Of a stretch of DNA of 64,000 nt, positions 15,877-24,396 are shown one piece after another (within the stretch, counting starts at the first letter, position 1; the number at the start of each line of letters is the position of its first letter). The DNA is from Clostridium sp. (GTDB lineage: Bacteria; Bacillota; Clostridia; Oscillospirales; Acutalibacteraceae). A program made the translations under genes and the position numbers. The DNA lies in the NCBI GenBank assembly GCA_023663865.1, contig JAMPGU010000004.1, positions 1-64,000 of the forward strand, in the 5' to 3' direction. The notes beneath the pieces are model-generated. The model was given only the letters and a program-made list of their open reading frames with translations, had not been told where the DNA came from and did not search any database.

Positions 15877-16746
15877 ATGAAAAAAATATCTTTTGACAAA
15901 TTTGCAAAATTCTTTGATAAAAATGCTATATATATTTTTTGGAGCATAGTCAATTTCTTTTTAACCTTTTTTATACTTGGTGCAAACTGGGGCAGTTTTA
16001 TTCTTTGCATATTCATTTACGCAATATCATTAACTATTGCGTTATCGCCCTTAGGTGAACAGATTTTACGGCTGATAAACGGAGTGCGAAGGCTATATAC
16101 AAGACGAGAAAAAGACTACTTAGTACCGCTTTTTGAGGAAATATGCGAAGATGTAAAGGAGCAACACCCTAATTTACCCGACTTGGAAATCTGCATTATT
16201 GACAGCTTAACAGTCAATGCCTGTGCAATGGGCAGACACACAATAGCAGTTACAAGAGGAGCGGTTGAAACCTTTACAGAGGACGAATTAAAAGGCGTAT
16301 TATTACACGAAATCGGACATATTGTTCACGGAGATACAAAAGCAACATTATTAAATCTGATAGGCAACGGACTTTTTTCTATAGGTGTAATTTTTATCAA
16401 ATTAATTTTACTGATATTTGACTTATTATTGTTGCCATTATTCAATGAAACAAAAGGAATAACCGTATTAATAACATCGTTTATCAGATTTATATTCAAT
16501 ATTCTGTTATTTGCTTTTACATTAACAGGCAACATTATTTTGTCAATCAACAGCAGAGGCAACGAATATTCAGCAGATTACTTTGCCTACAAAATGGCAT
16601 ATGGGGAAGAATTAATCAGTGCATTATATCTACTGCAAAAAATGAGTTTAGGCGAAAATATGAAACTTGTTCAGCGTATGCAAGCAAGTCACCCACATAT
16701 TGCAAAACGTATCGGCAGACTTGAGCATTTAGAGGATAGGCAGTAA
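15877..16746 (+). CDS. M48-family (HtpX-like) membrane metallopeptidase
   Basis: ATG 15877 has AGAGAGGTG in front; the longer frame from 15835 does not. The product has 289 residues. Two N-terminal hydrophobic helices (residues ~20-65), then a soluble part ending in the zincin motif HEIGHIVHGD (~140), two more hydrophobic helices (~160-235), and NEYSADYFA (~242) giving the third zinc ligand. This matches HtpX/M48B topology, with the active site facing the cytosol. Such proteases are unusual cargo next to coupling proteins; it may turn over membrane parts or process a surface protein. Confidence 0.88.
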   Translation: MKKISFDKFAKFFDKNAIYIFWSIVNFFLTFFILGANWGSFILCIFIYAISLTIALSPLGEQILRLINGVRRLYTRREKDYLVPLFEEICEDVKEQHPNLPDLEICIIDSLTVNACAMGRHTIAVTRGAVETFTEDELKGVLLHEIGHIVHGDTKATLLNLIGNGLFSIGVIFIKLILLIFDLLLLPLFNETKGITVLITSFIRFIFNILLFAFTLTGNIILSINSRGNEYSADYFAYKMAYGEELISALYLLQKMSLGENMKLVQRMQASHPHIAKRIGRLEHLEDRQ

Positions 16747-16780
16747 CCATACTATCCCATACCGCCTTAGTAACCAAGTT

Positions 16781-16841
16781 GCAGACAGAAGAAAAAGCAG
16801 ATTGTATTTTACAAAAATATGGTCTGCTTTTTGCTGTCTGC
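16781..16841 (+). terminator. long hairpin after the M48 gene
   Basis: GCAGACAG (16781-16788) pairs with CTGTCTGC (16834-16841), and AAAAAGCAGA with TCTGCTTTTT inside. It lies 34 bp past the stop codon and probably ends the transfer/protease operon in both directions. Confidence 0.65.
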
Positions 16842-16929
16842 ATATATTGAATGTCAGGGGTATGGAATATTCAGTAAAATTCATACAAGCTTATCATACC
16901 TCATAAAATTGTTATGAGGTGAAATAGCT

Positions 16930-17052
16930 ATGAAAGAAGACGAGAATAATCATGTAAAAAATGTATTTAAAACTAATGATGAAATCACAAAAAAACAGGC
17001 TTTCAATGATAAATGGATTGAGATAATTAATCTCTGTGAAAAGGAACAATAA
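16930..17052 (+). CDS. 40-aa protein preceding serine recombinase 2
   Basis: ATG 16930 with GAGGTG 10 bp upstream. The frame encodes 40 mostly charged residues (MKEDENNHVKNVF, ITKKQAFNDKWIEIINLC) and ends about 100 bp before the recombinase. A similar-sized gene stands in the same place before recombinase 3. It is a candidate directionality or regulatory factor by position only; no homology is recognised. Confidence 0.55.
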   Translation: MKEDENNHVKNVFKTNDEITKKQAFNDKWIEIINLCEKEQ

Positions 17053-17153
17053 AATAAAGTTATGAAACCCATTTACAAAATCGACTGTTTCGTATACAAT
17101 AATTATGCGAAATAGCTGATTTATCAAATCTGTATCAGAGGAGATGAATTACT

Positions 17154-18710
17154 ATGAAAGTCGCAATATATCCTCGTCTGTCTGAGGAGGACAGAGACAA
17201 GAAAAATGAGACAGACGAAAGTGAAAGCATTCAAAATCAAAAATCCATGTTAATTGAATATGCCATTAATCAAGGCTGGGAAATATACGACATTTATACT
17301 GATGAGGACTACACAGGAGCGGACAGAAACAGACCTGAATTCAACCGTCTGTTAAAGGATGCAGAAGCCCGAAAGTTTGATATTGTACTTTGTAAAACAC
17401 AGTCAAGATTTACAAGAGAGCTTGAACTCGTTGAAAAGTACATACATGGACTTTTTCCGCAATGGGGAATAAGATTTGTCAGTATTGTTGACCACGCCGA
17501 CACTAATGTTAAAGGCAATAAAAAAGCAAGACAAATTAACGGATTGATTAACGAATGGTATTTAGAAGATTTATCAGAAAACATAAAAAGTGTTTTCAAT
17601 AACAAAAGACAAAATGGTGTACATATCGGTGCATTTGCTTTATACGGCTATCAAAAAGACCCTAACCAAAAGGGGCATTTGATAATTGATGAAGAGGCTG
17701 CACAGGTTGTAAGAGAAGTATTTACACTATTTGCTCAAGGCTACGGCAAAACAAATATTGCACGAATACTTAATGATAGAGGTATTCCCAATCCGACAGA
17801 ATATAAAAGGCAAAAAGGATTGCGTTATAAACAAGCAAGTTCAAAATCAAGTACATTATGGAAATACTTTGCAATATCAAATATGCTGACAAATGAAATA
17901 TATATCGGCAATATGGTACAAGGAAAATATGGCAGTATTTCATACAAAACAAAGAAAAACAAACCTCGACCTAAAGAGGAATGGTATGTAGTAGAAAATA
18001 CTCACGAACCAATTATTGACCGTGATTTGTGGGACAGGGTGCAAGCCTTAATTAAAGAAAAAAGCAAACCATTTTCAAACGGACAAATTGGACTTTTTGC
18101 CAGAAAAACCAGATGTATGTACTGCGGTTATACTATGCGTTCCACTAAGCAAACAAGCGGTCAGCGATATTTGCAATGCCCTACAAGACATGTTTCAAAA
18201 GAAGCTTGTCAGGGAAGTATGATTTCAGTTGATGTTCTTGAAAGAGTTGTTTTGAAAGAACTGAAAGAATTATCTGCAAAATATATTGATAACGATTATA
18301 TTGCAGAAAATACTGAATTCAATAACAGAATCAACGAACAGATAGAGGTTAAGGAAAAATCCATTTCTGATTATCAGCAAAAAAGTAATGAATGTTCAGA
18401 GGGTATAAAAAATCTATATATTGATAAGGTAAAAGGACTTATTACGGAAGATATTTTTATTGACCTGACAAAAAATTTACACGCTGATAAAAATCATGCT
18501 GAAGAAATGATACTGACACTATCAGAGCAGATAGAAGAATTAAGACAAAAATTAAATACTTCTCAAAGTAAACAGGAGCGTATTAAACAATACACCAATG
18601 TTGAAAAATTAACCCGAGAAATCGTTGACACAATGATTGATTATATCGAGATTGGAAAACGAATTCCAGGAACAAGAGAAAGACCGATTAATATTTATTG
18701 GAATTTCTGA
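17154..18710 (+). CDS. large serine recombinase 2
   Basis: 518 residues from ATG 17154 with GAGGAGATG upstream. The resolvase domain begins VAIYPRLSEEDRD (nucleophile Ser near residue 8) and has TQSRFTRE. The recombinase domain includes HIGAFALYGYQKDP and IARILNDRGIP. A zinc ribbon (CMYCG ... CPTRH ... C, ~320-350) and a long coiled coil (~380-470) follow. It lies 72 bp before the att core of element 2 and is the predicted enzyme for it. It is clearly different from recombinases 1 and 3. Confidence 0.95.
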   Translation: MKVAIYPRLSEEDRDKKNETDESESIQNQKSMLIEYAINQGWEIYDIYTDEDYTGADRNRPEFNRLLKDAEARKFDIVLCKTQSRFTRELELVEKYIHGLFPQWGIRFVSIVDHADTNVKGNKKARQINGLINEWYLEDLSENIKSVFNNKRQNGVHIGAFALYGYQKDPNQKGHLIIDEEAAQVVREVFTLFAQGYGKTNIARILNDRGIPNPTEYKRQKGLRYKQASSKSSTLWKYFAISNMLTNEIYIGNMVQGKYGSISYKTKKNKPRPKEEWYVVENTHEPIIDRDLWDRVQALIKEKSKPFSNGQIGLFARKTRCMYCGYTMRSTKQTSGQRYLQCPTRHVSKEACQGSMISVDVLERVVLKELKELSAKYIDNDYIAENTEFNNRINEQIEVKEKSISDYQQKSNECSEGIKNLYIDKVKGLITEDIFIDLTKNLHADKNHAEEMILTLSEQIEELRQKLNTSQSKQERIKQYTNVEKLTREIVDTMIDYIEIGKRIPGTRERPINIYWNF

Positions 18711-18763
18711 AAATCCCTTAAAATCAAGGTTTTTCAACACTTTATGCAATGGTAAAAGATTAG

Positions 18764-18800
18764 ACTTAAAAAATCGTACCAGAGCAGAAGGCACGCGTAA
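18764..18800 (+). other. attR of element 2
   Basis: Core GA 18782-18783 (GAG shared with attL). The left arm 18764-18781 mirrors 7333-7350. To the right, CotJC codons resume (CAG AAG GCA CGC). Confidence 0.85.
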
Positions 18801-18900
18801 CATACGATAACATTCTGCGTCTTGTAGACGATCCGGATATTATTGAACCTATCAAATTCCTGCGTGAACGAGAGATTGTTCATTACCAACGCTTCGGTGA
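18782..18900 (+). pseudogene. cotJC: cotJC exon B, interrupted
   Basis: The frame reads EQKARVTYDNILRLVDDP, then PIKFLREREIVHYQRFG and the first two bases of the next Glu codon. These are the signature C-terminal CotJC/Mn-catalase segments, including the REREIVH helix with its metal-ligand His. Exon B is in phase with exon A on its left (GAG shared) and with exon C at 38886 on its right (GA shared). No stop or frameshift occurs inside. Element 2 lies to its left, element 3 to its right. Confidence 0.92.
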
Positions 18901-18923
18901 TACGCTACAGCAATCTTGTAAAC
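18880..18923 (+). other. attL of element 3
   Basis: Core GA 18899-18900. The 23 bases to the right (18901-18923) are mirrored in the 23 bases left of the GA at 38886, with the outer 9 bp (CTTGTAAAC / GTTTACAAG) perfect and equidistant from the core. Confidence 0.88.
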
Positions 18924-18942
18924 CAAATACGACTGATAACTC

Positions 18943-18980
18943 AAAAAGCGTTGAACATACATTTATGCTCAACGCTTTTC
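18943..18980. terminator. bidirectional terminator at left end of element 3
   Basis: AAAAGCGTTGA (18944-18954) pairs with TCAACGCTTTT (18969-18979), with T/A tracts on both sides. It ends the minus-strand gene at 18985 and shields against the truncated cotJC transcript. Confidence 0.75.
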
Positions 18981-18984
18981 TTAA

Positions 18985-20265
18985 TCATTTATTTCGTTTT
19001 AAAATTTCATTATCCATAATCCATTTTAGGATATCCACATTGGTTTTAGTCAAATGCTCATACTTGTCAAATTTTCTAAAATAGGCAATGCAGATAGTCT
19101 GAATAGAATAAATTACATAAGGTATTGCCTGCTTTTCCTCATTCTCTAACGGAGAAATTCTTTCATAACCACATATCAGTTTATTCAAGATTTCAAACCA
19201 TAAAAGTTTATCAATATTTTGATTTGAAAAGCATTCCGATAAAATTGCTGTTGCACAGTAGCAAATGTCAAATATTCGTATATTAACCTCACTTAAATCG
19301 AAATCCACAAAGCCTTTAAATTCTGTATTATCAAAGACCATATTTGACGGATTTATATCCCGATGAATGAGCTGTTTAGTCAGACTATCGTAAAGAACCT
19401 TAAATCTGTCAGTAAAATCGTCAATATCTATCAAATCTTTAACCTTAGGTAAATTTGCTTTCACCTCTCTGAGAACATCTGCATAATTATAATTACTATC
19501 ATCAAAGGTTTGCAATGCTTTATGCAGTTTTGCAATATTCTCGCCGATACAAAATGCCAAATCGATATTATCAAAAATATCCTCACATTTTAGTTGTTCA
19601 CCTTTTATGCGTTTAGTGATGATAAAATATAGTTCACCATTTTGAATATAATCCTCACCGTTAATTGTTTTGACTAATTCAAATGTTGGTATATCTGCAT
19701 TCATCATTGCCTTTGATATACTTATGTTTTTCTTTATATTGCCGAGATTATTTGTGAATTTAATAACATAATCACTACCGATAAAATAAGCATTATCACT
19801 CTGTTTACCCGTATTTTCGTTATAAATATTCGTTATCTTTTCAAGTTGCAAGCCCCACTCAGCAAGCAATTTCTGTACCTTATTTTTCGAAATCATAATA
19901 TGCTCCTCCTGCAAAATGTTAATCCTGTAAGGCTTATTGCCTTTATAGGATTTTATAAATTCTGAGGGTGAACAATTAAATTCTCGCTTGAATGCCTTAT
20001 AAAAACCTGCATAGGTTTCAAAGCCATAATTCAGTGCGGTATCAATTTTAGTCAACCCTTTTGACATATCATAAACGGCATATAACAGTTTTCTGCGATT
20101 GATGTATTCATTCACGGACATACCGACAAAGGATTGAAACAGCCTGCAATAATGAACATGGGAATATCCAGCCATATTGCAAAGCTCATCAACCAATATT
20201 TCTGCTTTAAGATTATCTTCAATATAGTCAAGAATCTGCTGAATTATATTACGAGTATTCATCAT
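18985..20265 (-). CDS. AraC-type HTH fused to APH-like phosphotransferase
   Basis: A 426-residue fusion starting in an AATGATG after AGGAGGGG. Residues 5-105 are an AraC/XylS DNA-binding domain with two HTH motifs (LVDELCNMAGYSHVHYCRLF and TALNYGFETYAGFYKAFKRE). Residues 130-420 are an aminoglycoside-phosphotransferase/choline-kinase-like fold with the catalytic loop LIHRDINPSNMVFD and the metal motif FVDFDLS. Such fusions are reported in Firmicutes, possibly small-molecule-sensing or resistance regulators. Substrate unknown. It is the leftmost gene of element 3, on the opposite strand to cotJC. Confidence 0.8.
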   Translation of the reverse strand: MMNTRNIIQQILDYIEDNLKAEILVDELCNMAGYSHVHYCRLFQSFVGMSVNEYINRRKLLYAVYDMSKGLTKIDTALNYGFETYAGFYKAFKREFNCSPSEFIKSYKGNKPYRINILQEEHIMISKNKVQKLLAEWGLQLEKITNIYNENTGKQSDNAYFIGSDYVIKFTNNLGNIKKNISISKAMMNADIPTFELVKTINGEDYIQNGELYFIITKRIKGEQLKCEDIFDNIDLAFCIGENIAKLHKALQTFDDSNYNYADVLREVKANLPKVKDLIDIDDFTDRFKVLYDSLTKQLIHRDINPSNMVFDNTEFKGFVDFDLSEVNIRIFDICYCATAILSECFSNQNIDKLLWFEILNKLICGYERISPLENEEKQAIPYVIYSIQTICIAYFRKFDKYEHLTKTNVDILKWIMDNEILKRNK

Positions 20266-20409
20266 TCCCCTCCTCTCGTTAACACTTGCAAGTGCAGTTT
20301 TATACTATCACATATTTTTTCCGAAACATTTCCTATTATATCAAAATGACATTTGCACACCGTAATAATATCAATAAGCCAAATACAGCTTTATTCTAAA
20401 AAGAGCAAC

Positions 20410-20440
20410 GCCGAGAGTACATTGAACTCTCGGCATTTTT
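20410..20440. terminator. terminator between GH26 and AraC-kinase genes
   Basis: GCCGAGAGT (20410-20418) pairs with ACTCTCGGC (20426-20434), followed by TTTTT on the plus strand and with AAAAAGAG before it. It ends the mannanase transcript, which stops at 20443. Confidence 0.75.
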
Positions 20441-20442
20441 AT

Positions 20443-21465
20443 CTAATTCGTAAAATCAGGCAGGTCATCAAGCGTTACTGCGTATTCGCTGTTATAGATT
20501 TCATTCAGCTCATCCTTTGTATTTGTATCAACTAACCATTTGGTATGCCAGATCATAAAAGAGCACCAAGGTGTTTCCTTAAACTGCTCAATAGTCGGTA
20601 TTTTTCCGCACTCGTGAAAAATCAAAGGCTTAGTGCCATTGGTGATTTTCTGCACGATTTTATGCAGTCTTTCCTCTGCACCATTTTCCTCAACCTCATA
20701 GCTGTCCGCACCAGCAATATCGCAATATTCATCACCGGGATACCACTTTGCAGGCTTGCCCATATATTTATTTCCATTATGAGAATATCCGAGCACCCAG
20801 ATAAGATTGTTAAGCCCAAGATCATTGGTGAAATGGTCATACATCATTATCCACAGTTTTTTGAAATTCTCTGCACCGCCTTTACCCCACCAAAACCACT
20901 TTCCGTCAAATTCATGGAATGGCCGCCAAAGAACAGTTACACCATTCTCCTGCAATTTCTGAAGTGCCCTGCCTGCATTATCCATATTCGCAATGAACTT
21001 TTTATTTTTTTCTGTTCCCTCTGTCAGTACTGCATCCCAGTCCGTGATTTCATCATTTTTACAGTCATCATAATTTCCCGTAAAATCAGCACCGCAGTGC
21101 CAGCAGATTGTTACAAGACCGCCCTTGCTCCACCAATCAATACTACGCGCAACAACACCATCAAAATCATCATTCATAAAGTCAAGCCCACGCATTGCAG
21201 GCAGCTTGCCCGTGGCACCAAGGATATAATTCATTTCATAATCAGGTCCGTCAACCCAGGTCGACTCCTGCTGAGCGGTAATAATCTGATTACCATAAAT
21301 TTCACATATGTAATCATATACAGCAACAGTCTGTGCATTTGCATTCGGATTGCTTAATTTCATTACAATGTTCTCGCTCTCACTTTTGTTCATACTGCAA
21401 CTGCACAAAACAAGTGAAATGCAAATGAGTAGTGCTGTAATTCCTGTTATCCTTTTTGTTTGCAT
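20443..21465 (-). CDS. GH26-family beta-mannanase-like lipoprotein
   Basis: ATG 21463-21465 is spaced correctly from GGTGAGG; the frame extends 4 codons further without a ribosome site. The product has 340 residues: lipobox signal LVLCSC near residue 20 (membrane-anchored). The GH26 fold shows the acid/base Glu in LWRPFHEFDGKWFWWG (~160-175) and the nucleophile Glu in LIFHECGKIP (~285). Single-domain length fits GH26. It likely cuts beta-mannan or mixed-linkage glucan outside the cell. It stands alone between terminators, so it is probably transcribed singly. Confidence 0.88.
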   Translation of the reverse strand: MQTKRITGITALLICISLVLCSCSMNKSESENIVMKLSNPNANAQTVAVYDYICEIYGNQIITAQQESTWVDGPDYEMNYILGATGKLPAMRGLDFMNDDFDGVVARSIDWWSKGGLVTICWHCGADFTGNYDDCKNDEITDWDAVLTEGTEKNKKFIANMDNAGRALQKLQENGVTVLWRPFHEFDGKWFWWGKGGAENFKKLWIMMYDHFTNDLGLNNLIWVLGYSHNGNKYMGKPAKWYPGDEYCDIAGADSYEVEENGAEERLHKIVQKITNGTKPLIFHECGKIPTIEQFKETPWCSFMIWHTKWLVDTNTKDELNEIYNSEYAVTLDDLPDFTN

Positions 21466-21539
21466 ATACCTCACCAAAAACGATCATCTCGTCAATTAAC
21501 AGATTTCAATATTGAAATCAATTATACTTCTATCTGCGT

Positions 21540-22172
21540 TTATTTTAGCTTTACCCCCAATAAATACAACAAATCAATGGCTTGAAATTGATCTATCACT
21601 GCACCTCTTATATCCTCTGCAGTAATTGCAATTCTTTCTATTCTGCTTGTTGATAAGTCAATATCGTTAAAACTTGTTTTAAAAATTTTTGACTGCGTTA
21701 AATCAACATTATCAAAAAACAAATTTTTCACTTTATTTTCTTGAAAATAACTGTTATTCAGTACTGTACTCTTAAATAATAGATTCTCTATACTATCCAT
21801 TGAAAAATTGGAATAACTTGCATTTGATTCTGTAAAAGCAACATTATGTAATCTGTTTTCTATGAAGTTACAGCCAAAAAGTTTACTATTCGTGAATTCA
21901 CATCTTATAAAAGTGCAGTCACTAAATTTTGTATTTGAAAAATTACACCCTTTGAAAATTACATCAGTAAAAGCTACTTTCTCAAATACTCCGTTTTGCA
22001 GACAAATATTATTGAAAATACAGTTTTCAAATTCAATATCGTATATATTTAAATTATCACAATCCGCACTTTCAAAGCTACTGCAGAATACTTTTTCATA
22101 TTCAAGCAAAGTATCTAATACCCCTTGCCTCATATTTTCCGGGTTAATTATTTTGGGCTTAACAATGTTCAC
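21540..22172 (-). CDS. pentapeptide-repeat-like protein
   Basis: 210 residues, of which about 45-185 follow a five-residue period (IFKGCNFSNTKFSDC, TFIRCEFTNSKLFGC, ASYSNF) with central Phe/Leu, the signature of right-handed quadrilateral beta-helices such as Qnr and MfpA. The start overlaps the stop of the preceding gene (22169), so they are coupled. A DNA-mimic role protecting gyrase is known for some family members but not shown here. The repeats are more degenerate than in Qnr. Confidence 0.7.
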   Translation of the reverse strand: MNIVKPKIINPENMRQGVLDTLLEYEKVFCSSFESADCDNLNIYDIEFENCIFNNICLQNGVFEKVAFTDVIFKGCNFSNTKFSDCTFIRCEFTNSKLFGCNFIENRLHNVAFTESNASYSNFSMDSIENLLFKSTVLNNSYFQENKVKNLFFDNVDLTQSKIFKTSFNDIDLSTSRIERIAITAEDIRGAVIDQFQAIDLLYLLGVKLK

Positions 22173-22534
22173 TGCTCTTTCTCCAATATTTCATTCTTCT
22201 TTGCAATAATATCCTGTGCTGCTTTGCAGGCAGGGCAATCGCAATATTTGATTCCGTCTGCCTTTAATTTTTCTGCGTGAGTGATTTCGTCAGCTTGATT
22301 CTCTCCGAAAATCTCTGCTCCTCTTTCTGATTTGGCAAAGTTTATAAGGTCATCAATCGGCAGCAAATCATCTTCAAGCTCAGCAATATAATCTTTCACT
22401 ACCTGAATTTCATTATCTGTTTCGACTGCATTAAGCCACATATCAGCAGCATCTCTCGCCTCCTGACAGCAGCAGTCAACACTTAACATTTCGTGTGTTT
22501 TTTCAGTTATGTAATCTATCAATTCTTTTTTCAT
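22169..22534 (-). CDS. conserved hypothetical protein with Cys motifs
   Basis: A 121-residue, largely helical protein with CCCQEA near residue 21 and CDCPAC near residue 97, which could bind metal. I recall similar proteins in Clostridia sometimes annotated with chaperone names, without proof. It is the upstream partner of the pentapeptide-repeat gene (4-bp overlap). ATG 22532-22534 follows a weak ribosome site (TTGGAGAATTT). Confidence 0.55.
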   Translation of the reverse strand: MKKELIDYITEKTHEMLSVDCCCQEARDAADMWLNAVETDNEIQVVKDYIAELEDDLLPIDDLINFAKSERGAEIFGENQADEITHAEKLKADGIKYCDCPACKAAQDIIAKKNEILEKEQ

Positions 22535-22554
22535 AAATTCTCCAAAATATAATT

Positions 22555-23028
22555 TTATAGCTTTAACAAGTACAAATATGACTTCCTGTCAGGATAATCA
22601 TAGTCAAACGGCACTTGTTCTTTGTTGATTCGTTCAAAGCCTGATTTTTCATAAAATCTGTGGGATGCTGTTGCTACAGATGGTGTATCAAGCAATATAT
22701 TTTTTATATTGTTTTGGTGAGCAAAACTCAATAAATTTTCATACAAAGCCAAACCTATCCTTTTGCTGCGCCAATCTTTTCTAACAAAAAACTTTTTTAA
22801 AACACTGTTTCCATTACCTTTATTCATCAAAGCAATGGTGCCTATAACCTCATCATTTTCAACAGCAATCCAAAATTCTCCGCCATTCTTTTCATAATAA
22901 TTATGAATATTTTTTAAATCAGGTTGTTCTTCAAGGCTCAAACTTATTTTCGCTTCATTATTCTGAATATCCAAAATCAAATCAATAATTTGTTTTTTAT
23001 ATTTTTCATCATATTTTAGAATCACCAT
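22555..23028 (-). CDS. GNAT-family N-acetyltransferase
   Basis: 157 residues with GNAT motif A (FVRKDWRSKRIGLALYENLL, the R-x-x-R-I-G acetyl-CoA loop) and the following motif B (VATASHRFYEKSGFERI). N-terminal strands match (VILKYDEKYKKQIIDLI). Substrate unknown. One of three GNAT genes in element 3, in a row of minus-strand single-gene units with short gaps. Confidence 0.8.
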   Translation of the reverse strand: MVILKYDEKYKKQIIDLILDIQNNEAKISLSLEEQPDLKNIHNYYEKNGGEFWIAVENDEVIGTIALMNKGNGNSVLKKFFVRKDWRSKRIGLALYENLLSFAHQNNIKNILLDTPSVATASHRFYEKSGFERINKEQVPFDYDYPDRKSYLYLLKL

Positions 23029-23082
23029 TGATTTGTCACTCCATTTTCACTTACAGTTCTTGAACAAATCGTATTTATAGTT

Positions 23083-23571
23083 TTATACTTTAACTTTATG
23101 CCAAATATTAATTTCTTCCTTTGTAGGTGGTTCAAACACAGCTTGGACTTTATTTTTCAAATCTTCCGTAACATAAAAATTATGGTTATTATCGTTTTCC
23201 TGCACTTCGATATTTCTTTTTTCAATATTTTTATTCCAAGAAATATCATCAATCTCTATATAATGCCATTCAATTTCTATGTTATTATCGTTAAAGTATT
23301 TTGATATTTGGCTTCTTATAGCTTTCGTCCAAAATCCCCAATCCAAAATAACATTACAATCTATTTTAACTAATTCCACAGCTTTTTTCATTAAATAGTT
23401 ATTTGCTCTGTTAGCCCTATCTTCATATTTATCGCCTTGCTCATTGTCAAATAAAGCATACGTTAATTCGTCTGTATTCAAAACAATTGCTTTTTCTTCA
23501 TTTTTTATCTGATTAGCATAATATGATTTGCCGCTTGCTATTTTACCACAAATAAGTATTACTTTTGCCAT
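23083..23571 (-). CDS. P-loop kinase (zeta-toxin/AAA_33-like)
   Basis: ATG 23569-23571 after TGGAGAAAATTGT is preferred to the start 15 codons upstream; the product has 162 residues. It starts with a P-loop (VILICGKIASGKSYYANQI), followed by NTDEL, LDWGFWTK and a lid-like Arg-containing helix near KRNIEVQEND. This fits small-molecule kinases often linked to resistance genes. Substrate unknown. The upstream gene (DUF3795-like) ends 16 bp before this start. Confidence 0.7.
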   Translation of the reverse strand: MAKVILICGKIASGKSYYANQIKNEEKAIVLNTDELTYALFDNEQGDKYEDRANRANNYLMKKAVELVKIDCNVILDWGFWTKAIRSQISKYFNDNNIEIEWHYIEIDDISWNKNIEKRNIEVQENDNNHNFYVTEDLKNKVQAVFEPPTKEEINIWHKVKV

Positions 23572-23587
23572 ACAATTTTCTCCACAA

Positions 23588-23962
23588 TTACCGATTTCCT
23601 GTTTGAATAAAGTCAATCAATTTTTCTACATCATTAAAGTCGTCATAGTCTCCGTTTATTCCGTCACGATGATAAACAATCCCCTGCTGTTCGTTTCTTT
23701 CAAGGCAATCAAGCAATGCATCCTTACCATATCTTTTTACAAATTCCGTAAAAGCATAAGGCTTTATTTTACTTAATAATCCTTTTCTGCAGTTCTCGTT
23801 GCATTCAAAGCAATGCTCAAATCCTTTTTCTATAGTGCATTTTCTGTTTTCGCACCAATCTTTGTCGGGGCATTTTCCCGAATTACAACCATTACAAGTA
23901 ATATTTTCAGAACACAAGCAACAAGCAAGACCACATCTTGCAATCCCTAATTCTCTTTTCAT
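23588..23962 (-). CDS. DUF3795-like cysteine-rich protein
   Basis: 124 residues with a Cys-rich N-terminal half: CGLACCLCSEN, CNGCNSGKCPDKDWC, CTIEKGFEHCFEC and a further Cys, the pattern of DUF3795 (proposed zinc/iron-binding, function unknown). The C-terminal half is helical. It lies 7 bp downstream of the GNAT gene at 23970 and is probably co-transcribed with it. Confidence 0.75.
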   Translation of the reverse strand: MKRELGIARCGLACCLCSENITCNGCNSGKCPDKDWCENRKCTIEKGFEHCFECNENCRKGLLSKIKPYAFTEFVKRYGKDALLDCLERNEQQGIVYHRDGINGDYDDFNDVEKLIDFIQTGNR

Positions 23963-23969
23963 TTTACCC

Positions 23970-24389
23970 TCAATTATAATTTTTTATAAAAAAGCATTTT
24001 GATAATTTTGGATTTGTTGTGTTTTTCCTCACAAACTCTAATTCATAATTATTTCGTCTGTAAAATTCTGGTGCCTGGAATTCATAGGTTGTAAGATTAA
24101 TATTTTGAAATCCCTTGTCCCTATGAAATTGTTCAACTCTTTTTATAAGATTTGTACCAATACCTTTACCACGATAATTTTTGATAACAACAAAATCATT
24201 TATATGCACCTCATTATAATAAGAATGACCTGTTATAACACCTACAATTTTCTCGTCATCTTTAGCAACAAACGCAAACGAATTATAATTGCAAATCAAA
24301 TCGTTTTCATTGGCATATTTATTAAATTCACTGTCGATAAATTCAGATATAGAGTCGTCTGTTTTGTTAATAATTTCAATATATTTCAT
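23970..24389 (-). CDS. GNAT-family N-acetyltransferase
   Basis: 139 residues; motif A is FVVIKNYRGKGIGTNLIKRV (R-G-K-G-I-G), preceded by the strands VAKDDEKIVGVITGHSYY and followed by LTTYEFQAPEFYRRNNYEL. A complete single GNAT fold. The start follows TGAGGTAAAA. It lies between DUF2441-like and DUF3795-like genes, all minus strand. Confidence 0.85.
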   Translation of the reverse strand: MKYIEIINKTDDSISEFIDSEFNKYANENDLICNYNSFAFVAKDDEKIVGVITGHSYYNEVHINDFVVIKNYRGKGIGTNLIKRVEQFHRDKGFQNINLTTYEFQAPEFYRRNNYELEFVRKNTTNPKLSKCFFIKNYN

Positions 24390-24396
24390 TTTTACC

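Larger units (their letters stand above)
7333..18783 (+). mobile_element. Element 2: 11,451-bp serine-recombinase element in cotJC
   Basis: The boundaries come from the broken CotJC codon run (AAE at 7333, QKAR from 18785) and the reciprocal att half sites. Contents left to right: surface protease/adhesin (-), invertible-promoter cassette with tyrosine recombinase, origin-like non-coding region, replication-relaxation protein, coupling-protein ATPase, M48 protease, 40-aa protein and serine recombinase 2. No relaxase or complete type IV secretion set is present, so it would need a helper to conjugate, or is decayed. Precise excision would restore the reading frame. Confidence 0.88.

Noticed and set aside
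18785..18985. Intergenic spacer after serine recombinase 2
   Set aside because: Contains the cotJC exon B in a clean frame, so it is not empty.
20545..21357. 270-aa plus-strand ORF
   Set aside because: Antisense of the GH26 gene, which has signal peptide, catalytic motifs and ribosome site.
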